Source: Thysanoteuthis rhombus (taxonomy: Eukaryota > Mollusca > Cephalopoda > Oegopsida > Thysanoteuthidae). From it: DNA of 64,000 nucleotides. The position numbers and the translations under genes are program-made. Numbering within the stretch: the first letter of the stretch is position 1; every line of letters starts with the position of its first letter. Of the stretch, positions 34,801 through 49,250 are shown one piece after another. Where the stretch lies: the NCBI GenBank assembly GCA_963457665.1, contig OY735224.1:48782811-48846810 (forward strand). Direction: 5' to 3'. The notes under the pieces were generated by a model. It had not been told where the DNA came from. It saw only the letters and a program-made list of their open reading frames with translations, and did no database searches.

Positions 34801-37800
34801 GTTTTTCAGGGACTCTTTTCGTTTTCGGGAGGGAAACAGTGAAATTGAACCTGAAAATAGTCTGTGAGACTTTATTTATTTTCCAGGAAGCCTTTTAGAC
34901 TAAATTTCACAATTGTTCTTCAGGGACTCTATTTGTTTTCGGGAGGAAAACAGTGAAATTGAACTTGAAAATAGTCTATGAGACTTTATTTAGTTTCCAT
35001 GAAGCTTTTTGGACTAAAATTCACAATTGTCCTTCAGGGACTCTTTTTGTTTTTGGGAGGAAAACAGTGAAATTGAACCTGAAAATAGTCTGTTAGACTT
35101 TATTTAGTTTCTAGGAAGCCTTTTAGACTAAAATTCACAATTGTCCTTTAGGGACTCTTTTTGTTTTCAGGAGGAAAACAGTGAAATTGAACCTGAAAAT
35201 AGTCTGTTAGACTTTATTTAGTTTCCAGGAAGCCTTTTAGAGTAAATTTCACCAAGTGTCCTTTAGGGATTCTTTTTGTTTTCGGGAGGAAAATAGTGAA
35301 ATTGAACCTGAAAATAGTCTGTGAGACTTTATTCAGTTTTCAGGAAGTCTTTCCGACTAAAATTCACAATTGTCCTTTAGGGACTTTTTTTTGTTTTCGG
35401 GAGGAAAACAGTGAAATTGAACCTGAAAATAGTCCATGAGACTTTATTTAGTTTCCAGGAAGCCTTTTGGACTCAAATTCACAATTGTCCTTCAGGGACT
35501 CTTTTTGTTTTCTGGAGGAAAACAGTGAAATTGAACCTGAAAATAGTCTATGAGATTTTATTTAGTTTCCAGGAAGCCTTTCGGACTAAAATTCAAAATT
35601 GTCCATTAGGGACTCTTTTTGTTTTCTGGAGGAAAACAGTGAAATTGAACCTGAAAATAGTCTGTGAGACTTTATTCAGTTTCCAGGAATTCTTTTCGAC
35701 TAAAATTCACAATTGTCCTTCAGGGACTCTTTTCGTTTTCGGGAGGAAAACAGTGAAATTGAACCTGAAAATAGTCTGTGAGACTTTATTTATTTTCCAG
35801 GAAGCCTTTTAGACTGAAATTCACAATTGTCCTTTAGGGACTCTTTTTGTTTTCGGGAGAAAAACAATGAAATTGAACCTGAAAATAGTCTGCGAGACTT
35901 TATTGAGTTTCCAGGAAGCCTTTTAGACTCAAATTCACAATTGTCCTTTAGGGACTCTTTTTGTTTTCGGGAGGAAAACAGTGAAATTGAACTTGAAAAA
36001 AATCTGTTAGACTTTATTTAGTTTCCAGGAAGCCTTTTAGACTAAAATTCAAAATTGTCCATTAGGGACTCTTTCTGTTTTTGGGAGGAACCCAGAGAAA
36101 TTGAACCTGAAAATAGTCTGTGAGACTTTATTTAGTTTCCAGGAAGCCTTTTAGACTAAAATTCAAAATTGTCCATTAGGGACTCTTTTTGTTTTTGGGA
36201 GGAAAACAGTGAAATTGAACCTGAAAATAGTCTGTGAGACTTTATTCAGTTTTCAGGAAGTCTTTTCGACTAAAATTCACAATTGTCCTTTAGGGACTCT
36301 TTTTCTTTTCGGGAGGAAAACAGTGAAATTGAACCTGAAAATAGTCTATGAGACTTTATTTAATTTCCAGGGAGCCTTTTAGTCTAAAATTCACGTTTGT
36401 CCTTCAGGGACTTTTTTTGTTTTCGGGAGGAAAACAGAGAAATTGAACCTGAAAATAGTCTGTTAGACTTTATTTAGTTTCCATGAAGCCTTTTAGACTA
36501 AATTTCACGATTGTCCTTCAGGGACTCTTTTTGTTTTCGGGAGGAAAACAGTGGAATTGAACCTGAAAATAGTCTGTTAGACTTTATTTAATTTCCAGGG
36601 AGCCTTTTAGTCTAAAATTCACAATTGTCCTTTAGGGACTCTTTTTGTTTTCGGGAGGAAAACTGTGAAATTGAACCTGAAAATAGTCTGTGAGACTTTA
36701 TTAAGTTTCCAGGAAGTCTTTTCGACTAAAATTCACAATTGTCCTTTAGGGATTTTTTTTGTTTTCGGGAGGAAAACAGTGAAATTGAACCTGAAAATAG
36801 TCTGTGAGACTTTATTTAGTTTCCATTAAGCTTTTAGACTGAAATTCACAATTGTCCTTAAGGGACTCTTTTTGTTTTCGGGAGGAAAACAGTGAAATTG
36901 AACCTGAAAATAGTCTGTGAGACTTTATTTATTTTCCAGGAAGCCTTTTAGACTAAAATTCACAATTGTCCTTTAGGGACTCTTTTTGTTTTCAGGAGGA
37001 AAACAGTGAAATTGAACCTGAAAATAGTCTGTTAGACTTTATTTAGTTTCCAGGAAGCCTTTTAGAGTAAATTTCACAATTGTCCTTTAGGGACTCTTTT
37101 TGTTTTTGGGAGGAAAATAGTGAAATTGAACCTGAAAATAGTCTGTGAGACTTTATTCAGTTTTCAGGAAGTCTTTCCGACTAAAATTCACAATTGTCCT
37201 TTAGGGACTTTTTTTTGTTTTCGGGAGGAAAACAGTGAAATTGAACCTGAAAATAGTCTGTGAGACTTTATTTATTTTCCAGGAAGCCTTTTAGACTAAA
37301 TTTCACAATTGTTCTTCAGGGACTCTATTTGTTTTCGGGAGGAAAACAGTGAAATTGAACTTGAAAATAGTCTATGAGACTTTATTTAGTTTCCATGAAG
37401 CCTTTTGGACTAAAATTCACAATTGTCCTTCTGGGACTCTTTTTGTTTTTGGGAGGAAAACAGTGAAATTGAACCTGAAAATAGTCTGTTAGACTTTATT
37501 TAGTTTCTAGGAAGCCTTTTAGACTAAAATTCACAATTGTCCTTTAGGGACTCTTTTTGTTTTCAGGAGGAAAACAGTGAAATTGAACCTGAAAATAGTC
37601 TGTTAGACTTTATTTAGTTTCCAGGAAGCCTTTTAGAGTAAATTTCACAATTGTCCTTTAGGGACTCTTTTTGTTTTCGGGAGGAAAATAGTGAAATTGA
37701 ACCTGAAAATAGTCTGTGAGACTTTATTCAGTTTTCAGGAAGTCTTTCCGACTAAAATTCACAATTGTCCTTTAGGGACTTTTTTTTGTTTTCGGGAGGA

Positions 37801-40800
37801 AAACAGTGAAATTGAACCTGAAAATAGTCCATGAGACTTTATTTAATTTCCAGGAAGCCTTTTAGACTCAAATTCACAATTGTCCTTCAGGGACTCTTTT
37901 TGTTTTCTGGAGGAAAACAGTGAAATTGAACCTGAAAATAGTCTATGAGATTTTATTTAGTTTCCAGGAAGCCTTTTGGACTAAAATTCACAATTGTCCT
38001 TTAGGGACTCTTTTTGTTTTCTGGAGGAAAACAGTGAAATTGAACCTGAAAATAGTCCATGAGACTTTATTTAGTTTCCAGGAAGCCTTTTGGACTAAAA
38101 TTCACAATTGTCCTTTAGGGACTCTTTTTGTTTTCTGGAGGAAAACAGTGAAATTGAACCTGAAAATAGTCTATGAGACTTTTTTTAGTTTCGAGGAAGC
38201 CTTTTAGTCAAAAATTCACAATTGTCCTTTAGGGACTCTTTTTGTTTTCGGGAGGAACCCAGAGAAATTGAACCTGAAAATAGTCTGTGAGACTTTATTT
38301 AGTTTCCAGGAAACCTTTTAGACTAAATTTCACCAAGTGTCCTTTAGGGACTCTTTTTGTTTTTGGGAGGAAAACAGTGAAATTGAACCTGAAAATAGTC
38401 TGTGAGACTTTATTTAGTTTCCAGGAAATCTTTTAGACTCAAATGCACAATTGTCCTTTAGGGACTCTTTTCGTTTTCGGGAGGAAAACAGTGAAATTGA
38501 ATCTGAAAATAGTCTGTGAGACTTTATTTATTTTCCAGGAAGCCTTTTAGACTAAAATTCACAATTGTCCTTTAGGGACTCTTTTTGTTTTCGGGAGGAA
38601 AACAGTGAAATTGAACCTGAAAATAGTCTGTGAAACTTTATTTTGTCTCCAAGAAGCCATTTAGATTAAAATTCACAATTGTCCATTAGGGACTCTTTTT
38701 GTTTTCGGGAGGAAAACAGTGAAATTGAACCTGAAAATAGTCCATGAGACTTTATTTAGTTTTCAGGAAGCCTTTTGGACTAAAATTCACAATTGTCCTT
38801 TAGGGACTCTTTTTGTTTTCTGGAGGAAAACAGTGAAATTGAACCTGAAAATAGTCTATGAGACTTTATTTAGTTTCGAGGAAGCCTTTTAGTCAAAAAT
38901 TCACAATTGTCCTTTAGGGACTCTTTTTGTTTTCGGGAGGAAAACAGTGAAATTGAACCTGAAAATAGCCTATGAGACTTTATTTAGTTTCCAGGAAGCC
39001 TTTTAGACTGAAATTCACAATTGTCCTTTAGGGACTCTTTTTGTTTTCGGGAGAAAAACAATGAAATTGAACCTGAAAATAGTCTGCGAGACTTTATTGA
39101 GTTTCCAGGAAGCCTTTTAGACTCAAATTCACAATTGTCCTTTAGGGACTCTTTTTGTTTTCGGGAGGAAAACAGTGAAATTGAACTTGAAAAAAATCTG
39201 TTAGACTTTATTTAGTTTCCAGGAAGCCTTTTAGACTAAAATTCAAAATTGTCCATTAGGGACCCATTCTGTTTTTGGGAGGAACCCAGAGAAATTGAAC
39301 CTGAAAATAGTCTGTGAGACTTTATTTAGTTTCCAGGAAGCCTTTTAGACTAAATTTCACCAAGTGTCCTTTAGGGACTCTTTTTGTTTTTGGGAGGAAA
39401 ACAGTGAAATTGAACCTGAAAATAGTCTGTGAGACTTTATTCAGTTTTCAGGAAGTCTTTTCGACTAAAATTCACAATTGTCGTTTAGGGACTTTTTTTG
39501 TTTTCGGGAGGAAAACAGTGAAATTGAACCTGAAAATAGTCTATGAGACTTTATTTAGTTTCCAGGAAGCCTTTTAGACTCAAATGCACAATTGTCCATT
39601 AGGGACTCTTTTCGTTTTCGGGAGGAAAACAGTGAAATTGAATCTGAAAATAGTCTGCGAGACTTTATTTATTTTCCAGGAAGCCTTTTAGACTAAAATT
39701 CACAATTGTCCTTTAGGGACTCTTTTTGTTTTCGGGAGGAAAACAGTGAAATTGAACCTGAAAATAGTCTGTGAGACTTTATTTTGTCTCCAAGAAGCCA
39801 TTTAGATTAAAATTCACAATTGTCCATTAGGGACTCTTTTTGTTTTCGGGAGAAAAACAGTGAAATTGAACCTGAAAATAGTCTGTGAGACTTTATTTAG
39901 TTTCCATGAAGCCTTTTAGACTAAAATTCACAATTGTCCTTTAGGGACTCTTTTTGTTTTCGGGAGGAAAACAGTGAAATTGAATTTGAAAAAAATCTGT
40001 TAGACTTTATTTAGTTTCCATGAAGCCTTTTGGACTAAAATTCACAATTGTCCTTTGGAGACTCTTTTTGTTTTCAGGAGGAACACAGTGAAATTGAACA
40101 TAAAAATAATCTGTTAGACTTTATTTAGTTTCCAGGAAGCCTTTTAGACTAAGATTCACAATTGTCTTTTAGGGACTTTTTTCGTTTTCGGGAGTAAAAC
40201 TGTGAAATTCAACCTGAAAATAGTCTGCGAGACTTTATTGAGTTTCCAGGAAGCCTTTTAGACTCAAATTCACAATTGTCCTTTAGGGACTCTTTTTGTT
40301 TTCGGGAGGAAAACAGTGAAATTGAACTTGAAAAAAATCTGTTAGACTTTATTTAGTTTCCAGGAAGCCTTTTAGACTAAAATTCAAAATTGTCCATTAG
40401 GGACTCTTTCTGTTTTTGGGAGGAACCCAGAGAAATTGAACCTGAAAATAGTCTGTGAGACTTTATTTAGTTTCCAGGAAGCCTTTTAGACTAAATTTCA
40501 CCAATTGTCCTTTAGGGACTCTTTTTGTTTTTGGGAGGAAAACAGTGAAATTGAACCTGAAAATAGTCTGTGAGACTTTATTCAGTTTTCAGGAAGTCTT
40601 TTCGACTAAAATTCACAATTGTCCTTTAGGGACTTTTTTTGTTTTCGGGAGGAAAACAGTGAAATTGAACCTGAAAATAGTCTATGAGACTTTATTTAGT
40701 TTCCAGGAAGCCTTTTAGACTCAAATGCACAATTGTCCTTTAGGGACTCTTTTCGTTTTCGGGAGGAAAACAGTGAAATTGAATCTGAAAATAGTCTGCG

Positions 40801-43800
40801 AGACTTTATTTATTTTCCAGGAAGCCTTTTAGACTAAAATTCACAATTGTCCTTTAGGGACTCTTTTTGTTTTCGGGAGGAAAACAGTGAAATTGAACCT
40901 GAAAATAGTCTGTGAGACTTTATTTTGTCTCCAAGAAGCCATTTAGATTAAAATTCACAATTGTCCATTAGGGACTCTTTTTGTTTTCGGGAGAAAAACA
41001 GTGAAATTTAACCTGAAAAAAGTCTGTGAGACTTTATTTAGTTTCCATGAAGCCTTTTAGACTAAAATTCACAATTGTCCTTTAGGGACTCTTTTTGTTT
41101 TCGGGAGGAAAACAGTGGAATTGAACCTGAAAATAGTCTGTGAGACTTTATTTAGTTTCCATGAAGCCTTTTGGACTAAAATTCACAATTGTCCTTTAGG
41201 GACTCTTTTTGTTTTCAGGAGGAACACAGTGAAATTGAACATAAAAATAATCTGTTAGACTTTATTTAGTTTCCAGGAAGCCTTTTAGACTAAGATTCAC
41301 AATTGTCTTTTAGGGACTTTTTTTGTTTTCGGGAGTAAAACTGTGAAATTCAACCTGAAAATAGTCTGTGAGACTTTATTTAGTTTCCATGAAGTCTTTT
41401 AGACTCAAATTCACAATTATCCTTTAGGGACTCTTTTTGTTTTCGGGAGGAAAACAGTGAAATTGAACCTGAAAATAGTCTCTGAGACTTTATTTAGTTT
41501 CCAGGAAGCCTTTTAGACTAAAATTCACAATTGTCCTTTAGGGACACTTTTTGTTTTCGGGAGGAAAACAGTGAAATTGAACCTGAAAATAGTCTGTGAG
41601 ACTTTATTCAGTTTTCAGTAAGTCTTTTCGACTAAAATTCACAATTGTCCTTTAGGGACACTTTTTGTTTTCGGGAGAAAAACATTGAAATTGAACCTGA
41701 AAATAGTCTATGAGACTTTATTTAGTTTCCAGGAAGCCTTTTAGACTAAAATTCACAATCGTCCATTAGGGACTCTTTTTGTTTTTGGGAGGAAAACAGT
41801 GAAATTGAACCTGAAAATAGTCTGTGAGACTTTATTTAGTTTCGAGGAAGCCTTTTAGTCAAAAATTCACAATTGTCCTTTAGGGACACTTTTTGTTTTT
41901 GGGAGGAAGACAGTAAAATACAACCTGAAAATAGTTGTGAGACTTTATTTTGTCTCCAAGAAGCCATTTAGATCAAAATTCACGATTGTCCATTAGGGAC
42001 TCTTTTTGTTTTCGGGAGGAAAACAGTGAAATTGAACTTGAAAAAAATCTGTTAGACTTTATTTAGTTTCTATGAAGTTTTTTGGACTAAAATTCACAAT
42101 TGTCCTTTAGGGACTCTTTTTGTTTTTGGGAGGAAAACAGTGAAATTGAACCTGAAAATAGTCTGTGAGACTTTATTTAGTTTCCAGGAAGCCTTTTAGA
42201 CTAAATTTCACAAGTGTCCTTTAGGGACTCTTTTTGTTTTCGGGAGGAAAACAGTGGAATTGAACCTGAAAATAGTCTGTGAGACTTTATTTAGTTTCCA
42301 GGAAGCCTTTTAGACTAAAATTCACAATTGTCCTTCAGGGACTCTTTTTGTTCTCGGGAGGAAAACAGTGAAATTGAACCTGAAAATAGTCTGTGAGACT
42401 TTATTTAGTTTCCATGAAGCCTTTTAGACTAAAATTCACAATTGTCCTTTAGGGACTCTTTTTGTTTTCGGGAGGAAAACAGTGAAATTGAACTTGAAAA
42501 AAATCTGTTAGACTTTATTTAGTTTCCATGAAGCCTTTTGGACTAAAATTCACAATTGTCCTTTGGAGACTCTTTTTGTTTTCAGGAGGAACACAGTGAA
42601 ATTGAACATAAAAATAATCTGTTAGACTTTATTTAGTTTCCAGGAAGCCTTTTAGACTAAGATTCACAATTGTCTTTTAGGGACTTTTTTCGTTTTCGGG
42701 AGTAAAACTGTGAAATTCAACCTGAAAATAGTCTGTGAGACTTTATTTAGTTTCCATGAAGTCTTTTAGACTCAAATTCACAATTATCCTTTAGGGATTC
42801 TTTTTGTTTTCGGGAGGAAAACAGTGAAATTGAACCTGAAAATAGTCTCTGAGACTTTATTTAGTTTCCAGGAAGCGTTTTAGACTCAAATCCACAATTG
42901 TCCTTTAGGGACTCTTTTCGTTTTCGGGAGGAAAACAGTGAAATTGAACCTGAAAATAGTCTGCGAGACTTTATTTATTTTCCAGGAAGCCGTTTGGACT
43001 AAAATTCACAATCGTCCATTAGGGACTCTTTTTGTTTTTGGGAGGAAAACAGTGAAATTGAACCTGAAAATAGTCTGTGAGACTTTATTTAGATTCCAGG
43101 AAGCCTTTTAGATTCAAATTCACAATTGTCCTTTAGGGACACTTTTTGTTTTTGGGAGGAAGACAGTAAAATACAACCTGAAAATAGTTGTGAGACTTTA
43201 TTTTGTCTCCAAGAAGCCATTTAGATCAAAATTCACGATTGTCCATTAGGGACACTTTTTGTTTTCGGGAGGAAAACAGTGAAATTGAACTTGAAAAAAA
43301 TCTGTTAGACTTTATTTAGTTTCTATGAAGTTTTTTGGACTAAAATTCACAATTGTCCTTTAGGGACTCTTTTTGTTTTTGGGAGGAAAACAGTGAAATT
43401 GAACCTGAAAATAGTGTGTTAGACTTTATTTAGTTTCCAGGAAGCCTTTTAGACTAAGATTCACAATTGTCTTTTAGGGACTTTTTTCGTTTTCGGGAGT
43501 AAAACTGTGAAATTCAACCTGAAAATAGTCTGCGAGACTTTATTGAGTTTCCAGGAAGCCTTTTAGACTCAAATTCACAATTGTCCTTTAGGGACTCTTT
43601 TTGTTTTCGGGGGGAAAACAGTGAAATTGAACTTGAAAAAAATCTGTTAGACTTTATTTAGTTTCCAGGAAGCCTTTTAGACTAAAATTCAAAATTGTCC
43701 ATTAGGGACTCTTTCTGTTTTTGGGAGGAACCCAGAGAAATTGAACCTGAAAATAGTCTGTGAGACTTTATTTAGTTTCCAGGAAGCCTTTTAGACTAAA

Positions 43801-46800
43801 TTTCACCAAGTGTCCTTTAGGGACTCTTTTTGTTTTTGGGAGGAAAACAGTGAAATTGAACCTGAAAATAGTCTGTGAGACTTTATTCAGTTTTCAGGAA
43901 GTCTTTTCGACTAAAATTCACAATTGTCCTTTAGGGACTTTTTTTGTTTTCGGGAGGAAAACAGTGAAATTGAACCTGAAAATAGTCTATGAGACTTTAT
44001 TTAGTTTCCAGGAAATCTTTTAGACTCAAATGCACAATTGTCCTTTAGGGACTCTTTTCGTTTTCGGGAGGAAAACAGTGAAATTGAATCTGAAAATAGT
44101 CTGCGAGACTTTATTTATTTTCCAGGAAGCCTTTTAGACTAAAATTCACAATTGTCCTTTAGGGACTCTTTTTGTTTTCGGGAGGAAAACAGTGAAATTG
44201 AACCTGAAAATAGTCTGTGAGACTTTATTTAGTTTCCATGAAGCCTTTTAGACTAAAATTCACAATTGTCCATTAGGGAATCTTTTTGTTTTCGGGAGGA
44301 AAACAGTGGAATTGAACCTGAAAATAGTCTGTGAGACTTTATTTAGTTTCCATGAAGCCTTTTGGACTAAAATTCACAATTGTCCTTTAGGGACTCTTTT
44401 TGTTTTCAGGAGGAACACAGTGAAATTGAACATAAAAATAATCTGTTAGACTTTATTTAGTTTCCAGGAAGCCTTTTAGACTAAGATTCACAATTGTCTT
44501 TTAGGGACTTTTTTTGTTTTCGGGAGTAAAACTGTGAAATTCAACCTGAAAATAGTCTGTGAGACTTTATTTAGTTTCCATGAAGTCTTTTAGACTCAAA
44601 TTCACAATTATCCTTTAGGGACTCTTTTTGTTTTCGGGAGGAAAACAGTGAAATTGAACCTGAAAATAGTCTGTGAGACTTTATTTAGTTTCCAGGAAGC
44701 CTTTTAGACTCAAATTCACAATTGTCCTTTAGGGACACTTTTTGTTTTCGGGAGGAAAACAGTGAAATTGAACCTGAAAATAGTCTGTTAGACTTTATTC
44801 AGTTTTCAGTAAGTCTTTTCGACTAAAATTCACAATTGTCCTTTAGGGACACTTTTTGTTTTCGGGAGAAAAACAGTGAAATTGAACCTGAAAATAGTCT
44901 ATGAGACTTTATTTAGTTTCCAGGAAGCCTTTTAGACTAAAATTCACAATCGTCCATTAGGGACTCTTTTTGTTTTTGGGAGGAAAACAGTGAAATTGAA
45001 CCTGAAAATAGTCTGTGAGACTTTATTTAGTTTCGAGGAAGCCTTTTAGTCAAAAATTCACAATTGTCCTTTAGGGACACTTTTTGTTTTTGGGAGGAAG
45101 ACAGTAAAATACAACCTGAAAATAGTTGTGAGACTTTATTTTGTCTCCAAGAAGCCATTTAGATCAAAATTCACGATTGTCCATTAGGGACTCTTTTTGT
45201 TTTCGGGAGGAAAACAGTGAAATTGAACTTGAAAAAAATCTGTTAGACTTTATTTAGTTTCTATGAAGTTTTTTGGACTAAAATTCACAATTGTCCTTTA
45301 GGGACTCTTTTTGTTTTTGGGAGGAAAACAGTGAAATTGAACCTGAAAATAGTCTGTGAGACTTTATTTAGTTTCCAGGAAGCCTTTTAGACTAAATTTC
45401 ACAAGTGTCCTTTAGGGACTCTTTTTGTTTTCGGGAGGAAAACAGTGGAATTGAACCTGAAAATAGTCTGTGAGACTTTATTTAGTTTCCAGGAAGCCTT
45501 TTAGACTAAAATTCACAATTGTCCTTCAGGGACTCTTTTTGTTCTCGGGAGGAAAACAGTGAAATTGAACCTGAAAATAGTCTGTGAGACTTTATTTAGT
45601 TTCCATGAAGCCTTTTAGACTAAAATTCACAATTGTCCTTTAGGGACTCTTTTTGTTTTCGGGAGGAAAACAGTGAAATTGAACTTGAAAAAAATCTGTT
45701 AGACTTTATTTCGTTTCCATGAAGCCTTTTGGACTAAAATTCACAATTGTCCTTTGGAGACTCTTTTTGTTTTCAGGAGGAACACAGTGAAATTGAACAT
45801 AAAAATAATCTGTTAGACTTTATTTAGTTTCCAGGAAGCCTTTTAGACTAAGATTCACAATTGTCTTTTAGGGACTTTTTTCGTTTTCGGGAGTAAAACT
45901 GTGAAATTCAACCTGAAAATAGTCTGTGAGACTTTATTTAGTTTCCATGAAGTCTTTTAGACTCAAATTCACAATTATCCTTTAGGGATTCTTTTTGTTT
46001 TCGGGAGGAAAACAGTGAAATTGAACCTGAAAATAGTCTCTGAGACTTTATTTAGTTTCCAGGAAGCGTTTTAGACTCAAATCCACAATTGTCCTTTAGG
46101 GACTCTTTTCGTTTTTGGGAGGAAAACAGTGAAATTGAACCTGAAAATAGTCTGCGAGACTTTATTTATTTTCCAGGAAGCCGTTTGGACTAAAATTCAC
46201 AATCGTCCATTAGGGACTCTTTTTGTTTTTGGGAGGAAAACAGTGAAATTGAACCTGAAAATAGTCTGTGAGACTTTATTTAGATTCCAGGAAGCCTTTT
46301 AGATTCAAATTCACAATTGTCCTTTAGGGACACTTTTTGTTTTTGGGAGGAAGACAGTAAAATACAACCTGAAAATAGTTGTGAGACTTTATTTTGTCTC
46401 CAAGAAGCCATTTAGATCAAAATTCACGATTGTCCATTAGGGACACTTTTTGTTTTCGGGAGGAAAACAGTGAAATTGAACTTGAAAAAAATCTGTTAGA
46501 CTTTATTTAGTTTCTATGAAGTTTTTTGGACTAAAATTCACAATTGTCCTTTAGGGACTCTTTTTGTTTTTGGGAGGAAAACAGTGAAATTGAACCTGAA
46601 AATAGTGTGTTAGACTTTATTTAGTTTCCAGGAAGCCTTTTAGACTAAGATTCACAATTGTCTTTTAGGGACTTTTTTCGTTTTCGGGAGTAAAACTGTG
46701 AAATTCAACCTGAAAATAGTCTGCGAGACTTTATTGAGTTTCCAGGAAGCCTTTTAGACTCAAATTCACAATTGTCCTTTAGGGACTCTTTTTGTTTTCG

Positions 46801-49250
46801 GGAGGAAAACAGTGAAATTGAACTTGAAAAAAATCTGTTAGACTTTATTTAGTTTCCAGGAAGCCTTTTAGACTAAAATTCAAAATTGTCCATTAGGGAC
46901 TCTTTCTGTTTTTGGGAGGAACCCAGAGAAATTGAACCTGAAAATAGTCTGTGAGACTTTATTTAGTTTCCAGGAAGCCTTTTAGACTAAATTTCACCAA
47001 GTGTCCTTTAGGGACTCTTTTTGTTTTTGGGAGGAAAACAGTGAAATTGAACCTGAAAATAGTCTGTGAGACTTTATTCAGTTTTCAGGAAGTCTTTTCG
47101 ACTAAAATTCACAATTGTCCTTTAGGGACTTTTTTTGTTTTCGGGAGGAAAACAGTGAAATTGAACCTGAAAATAGTCTATGAGACTTTATTTAGTTTCC
47201 AGGAAATCTTTTAGACTCAAATGCACAATTGTCCTTTAGGGACTCTTTTCGTTTTCGGGAGGAAAACAGTGAAATTGAATCTGAAAATAGTCTGCGAGAC
47301 TTTATTTATTTTCCAGGAAGCCTTTTAGACTAAAATTCACAATTGTCCTTTAGGGACTCTTTTTGTTTTCGGGAGGAAAACAGTGAAATTGAACCTGAAA
47401 ATAGTCTGTGAGACTTTATTTAGTTTCCATGAAGCCTTTTAGACTAAAATTCACAATTGTCCATTAGGGAATCTTTTTGTTTTCGGGAGGAAAACAGTGG
47501 AATTGAACCTGAAAATAGTCTGTGAGACTTTATTTAGTTTCCATGAAGCCTTTTGGACTAAAATTCACAATTGTCCTTTAGGGACTCTTTTTGTTTTCAG
47601 GAGGAACACAGTGAAATTGAACATAAAAATAATCTGTTAGACTTTATTTAGTTTCCAGGAAGCCTTTTAGACTAAGATTCACAATTGTCTTTTAGGGACT
47701 TTTTTTGTTTTCGGGAGTAAAACTGTGAAATTCAACCTGAAAATAGTCTGTGAGACTTTATTTAGTTTCCATGAAGTCTTTTAGACTCAAATTCACAATT
47801 ATCCTTTAGGGACTCTTTTTGTTTTCGGGAGGAAAACAGTGAAATTGAACCTGAAAATAGTCTCTGAGACTTTATTTAGTTTCCAGGAAGCCTTTTAGAC
47901 TCAAATTCACAATTGTCCTTTAGGGACACTTTTTGTTTTCGGGAGGAAAACAGTGAAATTGAACCTGAAAATAGTCTGTGAGACTTTATTTAGTTTCCAG
48001 GAAGCCTTTTAGACTCAAATCCACAATTGTCCTTTAGGGACTCTTTTCGTTTTCGGGAGGAAAACAGTGAAATTGAACCTGAAAATAGTCTGCGAGACTT
48101 TATTTATTTTCCAGGAAGCCGTTTGGACTAAAATTCACAATCGTCCATTAGGGACTCTTTTTGTTTTTGGGAGGAAAACAGTGAAATTGAACCTGAAAAT
48201 AGTCTGTGAGACTTTATTTAGTTTCCAGGAAGCCTTTTAGACTCAAATTCACAATTGTCCTTTAGGGACACTTTTTGTTTTTGGGAGGAAGACAGTAAAA
48301 TACAACCTGAAAATAGTTGTGAGACTTTATTTTGTCTCCAAGAAGCCATTTAGATCAAAATTCACGATTGTCCATTAGGGACTCTTTTTGTTTTCGGGAG
48401 GAAAACAGTGAAATTGAACTTGAAAAAAATCTGTTAGACTTTATTTAGTTTCTATGAAGTTTTTTGGACTAAAATTCACAATTGTCCTTTAGGGACTCTT
48501 TTTGTTTTTGGGAGGAAAACAGTGAAATTGAACCTGAAAATAGTCTGTGAGACTTTATTTAGTTTCCAGGAAGCCTTTTAGACTAAATTTCACAAGTGTC
48601 CTTTAGGGACTCTTTTTGTTTTCGGGAGGAAAACAGTGGAATTGAACCTGAAAATAGTCTGTGAGACTTTATTTAGTTTCCAGGAAGCCTTTTAGACTAA
48701 AATTCACAATTGTCCTTCAGGGACTCTTTTTGTTCTCGGGAGGAAAACAGTGAAATTCAACCTGAAAATAGTCTGTGAGACTTTATTTAGTTTCCATGAA
48801 GTCTTTTGTACTAAAATTCACAATTGACCTTCAGGGACTCTTTTTGTTTTCGGGAGGAAAACAGTGAAATTGAACCTGAAAATAGTCTGTGAGACTTTAT
48901 TTAGTTTCCATGAAGCCTTTTAGACTCAAATTCACAATTGTCCTTTAGGAACTCTTTTTGTTTTCGGGAGGAAGACAGTAAAATACAACCTGAAAATAGT
49001 CTGTGAGACTTTATTTAGTTTCCATGAAGCCTTTTAGACTCAAATTCACAATTGTCCTTTAGGAACTCTTTTTGTTTTCGGGAGGAAGACAGTAAAATAC
49101 AACCTGAAAATAGTCTGCGAGACTTTATTTAGTTTCCATGAAGCCTTTTAGACTCAAATTCACAATTGTCCTTTAGGGACTCTTTTTGTTTTTGGGAGGA
49201 AAACAGTGAAATTGAACCTGAAAATCGTCTGTGACAATTTATTTTGTGTC
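28816..49250 (+). repeat. Main 114-bp satellite array, homogeneous part (about 179 copies)
   Basis: Exact 114-bp period (for example 35881 to 35995). The unit reads agtctgtgagactttatt, tagtttccaggaagcc, ttttagactaaaattcacaa, ttgtcctttagggactcttt, ttgttttcgggaggaaaaca, gtgaaattgaacctgaaaat. The length is 38 codons, so frames of up to about 147 codons occur (for example 34000-34443). Very many units carry TAG in that frame (gtctgttagact), starts are GTG/TTG, and 1-bp indels in T-runs are common, so I do not call a gene. The unit is an internal dimer with two short dyads. Higher-order repeats of about 10, 12, 22 and 28 units are visible. Confidence 0.97.
41238..49200 (+). repeat. ~3.19-kb higher-order repeats (28-mers) in the 114-bp array
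   Basis: The rare variant gttctcggga occurs near 42351, 45541 and 48731, spaced about 3190 bp. The variant aacataaaaataatctg occurs near 41238/42606, 44427/45797 and 47618, again about 3190 bp apart. 28 x 114 = 3192. Pairs of long shared segments elsewhere (35827 and 39021; 43760 and 46951) have the same spacing within 2 bp. Confidence 0.85.

Noticed and set aside
31649..36021. Series of 76-147-codon open frames in the homogeneous 114-bp array with a 38-residue peptide repeat
   Set aside because: The period equals 38 codons, so any stop-free units stay in frame. Many neighbouring units contain TAG (gtctgttagact), starts are non-ATG, and T-run indels break the frame.
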